Below, one piece after another: positions 6,854 to 7,100 of a stretch of 7,100 bases of DNA (positions within the stretch are counted from its first letter, which is position 1; each line of letters begins with the position of its first letter). Origin of the DNA: Pseudomonadota bacterium (GTDB lineage: Bacteria; Pseudomonadota; Gammaproteobacteria; Pseudomonadales; Pseudohongiellaceae). The position numbers were made by a program, and so were the translations under genes. The notes beneath the pieces were generated by a model, which had not been told where the DNA came from, did not search any database, and saw nothing but the letters and a program-made list of their open reading frames with translations. The stretch is taken from NCBI GenBank assembly GCA_022563075.1, contig JADFOC010000136.1:1-7100 (forward strand). Reading direction: 5' to 3'.

Positions 6854-7100
6854 ATGCAACGCAATTGCAACGCTCTTTTCATTGGCTTGTCACTATTTCT
6901 AGCGAGCTCCGTGTTTTTATCCGGTTCAGTTGCTGCCCAAACACCGGAGGCTCCGCGCATCGCCTATGAGTCGGTGCCCAATTTCATAAAAATGCCGGAC
7001 GGTCTCTACATGGGCGAAGCCATGGGTGTGGCAACCAACTCCCAGGGTGAATTCTTTGTCTTTACCCGTAGTGGTGAGGCCAAGCGGCTTTTCCAGTTTG
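6854..7100 (+). CDS. Exported NHL-repeat / peptidyl-alpha-hydroxyglycine amidating lyase-like protein, N-terminal part (partial)
   Basis: Only the first 82 complete codons are in the window; the gene runs off the right edge. The ATG at 6854 has a strong Shine-Dalgarno (AGGAGA, 6843-6848) five bases upstream. Residues 1-28 form a Sec signal peptide: a short N-region with one Arg, a hydrophobic core (about 7-22) and a likely signal peptidase I site after Val-Ala-Ala (26-28), just before Gln29. No lipobox Cys follows, so the product should be periplasmic or secreted. The mature start (YESVPNFIKMPDGLYMGEAMGVATNSQGEFFVFTRSGEAKRLFQF, described as residues 38-82) resembles bacterial NHL-repeat beta-propeller proteins often annotated as peptidyl-alpha-hydroxyglycine alpha-amidating lyase-like, where a (G)VA-N-x-x-G-x-x-F-V-F strand pattern opens a blade. 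The actual function of these bacterial proteins is poorly established, and the catalytic region is not visible here. It is not part of the usual yhdP neighbourhood. Confidence 0.65.
   Translation, partial: MQRNCNALFIGLSLFLASSVFLSGSVAAQTPEAPRIAYESVPNFIKMPDGLYMGEAMGVATNSQGEFFVFTRSGEAKRLFQF

Noticed and set aside
6730..6969. 79-codon + strand frame starting at TTG 6730.
   Set aside because: It starts inside the palindrome without a ribosome binding site and overlaps the better supported exported protein, which has a strong Shine-Dalgarno and signal peptide in another frame.

Overview
The window looks like a gammaproteobacterial chromosome segment of moderate GC content. It carries the conserved order mreD - maf - rng - yhdP, which follows mreBC in Escherichia coli, Pseudomonas and many relatives. 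The encoded proteins match the gammaproteobacterial families closely, for example RNase G with its metal-binding and Zn-link motifs in register with E. coli. The exact genus cannot be told from this sequence.

Layout, all on the + strand. Positions 1-97 hold the last codons of mreD (rod-shape determinant, inner membrane). Positions 120-722 hold maf, a YhdE-type nucleotide pyrophosphatase. Positions 724-2202 hold rng (ribonuclease G), starting at a TTG codon one base after the maf stop. A 166-base gap follows, then yhdP (2369-6442), a very large AsmA-like protein anchored in the inner membrane and spanning the periplasm. A 411-base non-coding stretch (6443-6853) has one good -35 hexamer and a perfect 14-base palindrome. 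A new gene starts at 6854 behind a strong Shine-Dalgarno and runs off the right edge. It encodes an exported protein that resembles the NHL-repeat beta-propeller / peptidyl-alpha-hydroxyglycine alpha-amidating lyase-like family.

The first four genes are envelope and RNA housekeeping genes: cell shape (MreD), nucleotide-pool hygiene and septum-linked physiology (Maf), rRNA and mRNA processing (RNase G) and phospholipid transport to the outer membrane (YhdP). mreD, maf and rng are packed tightly enough to be one transcript; yhdP may be read with them. The conserved block ends at 6442. In many relatives a nitrilase-type gene and/or tldD comes next, but here an unrelated secreted protein follows with its own leader, so 6443-6853 is a synteny breakpoint. 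I see no mobile element, CRISPR array, RNA gene or clearly novel system. The points most worth a second look are the breakpoint, the palindrome and the partial secreted protein.
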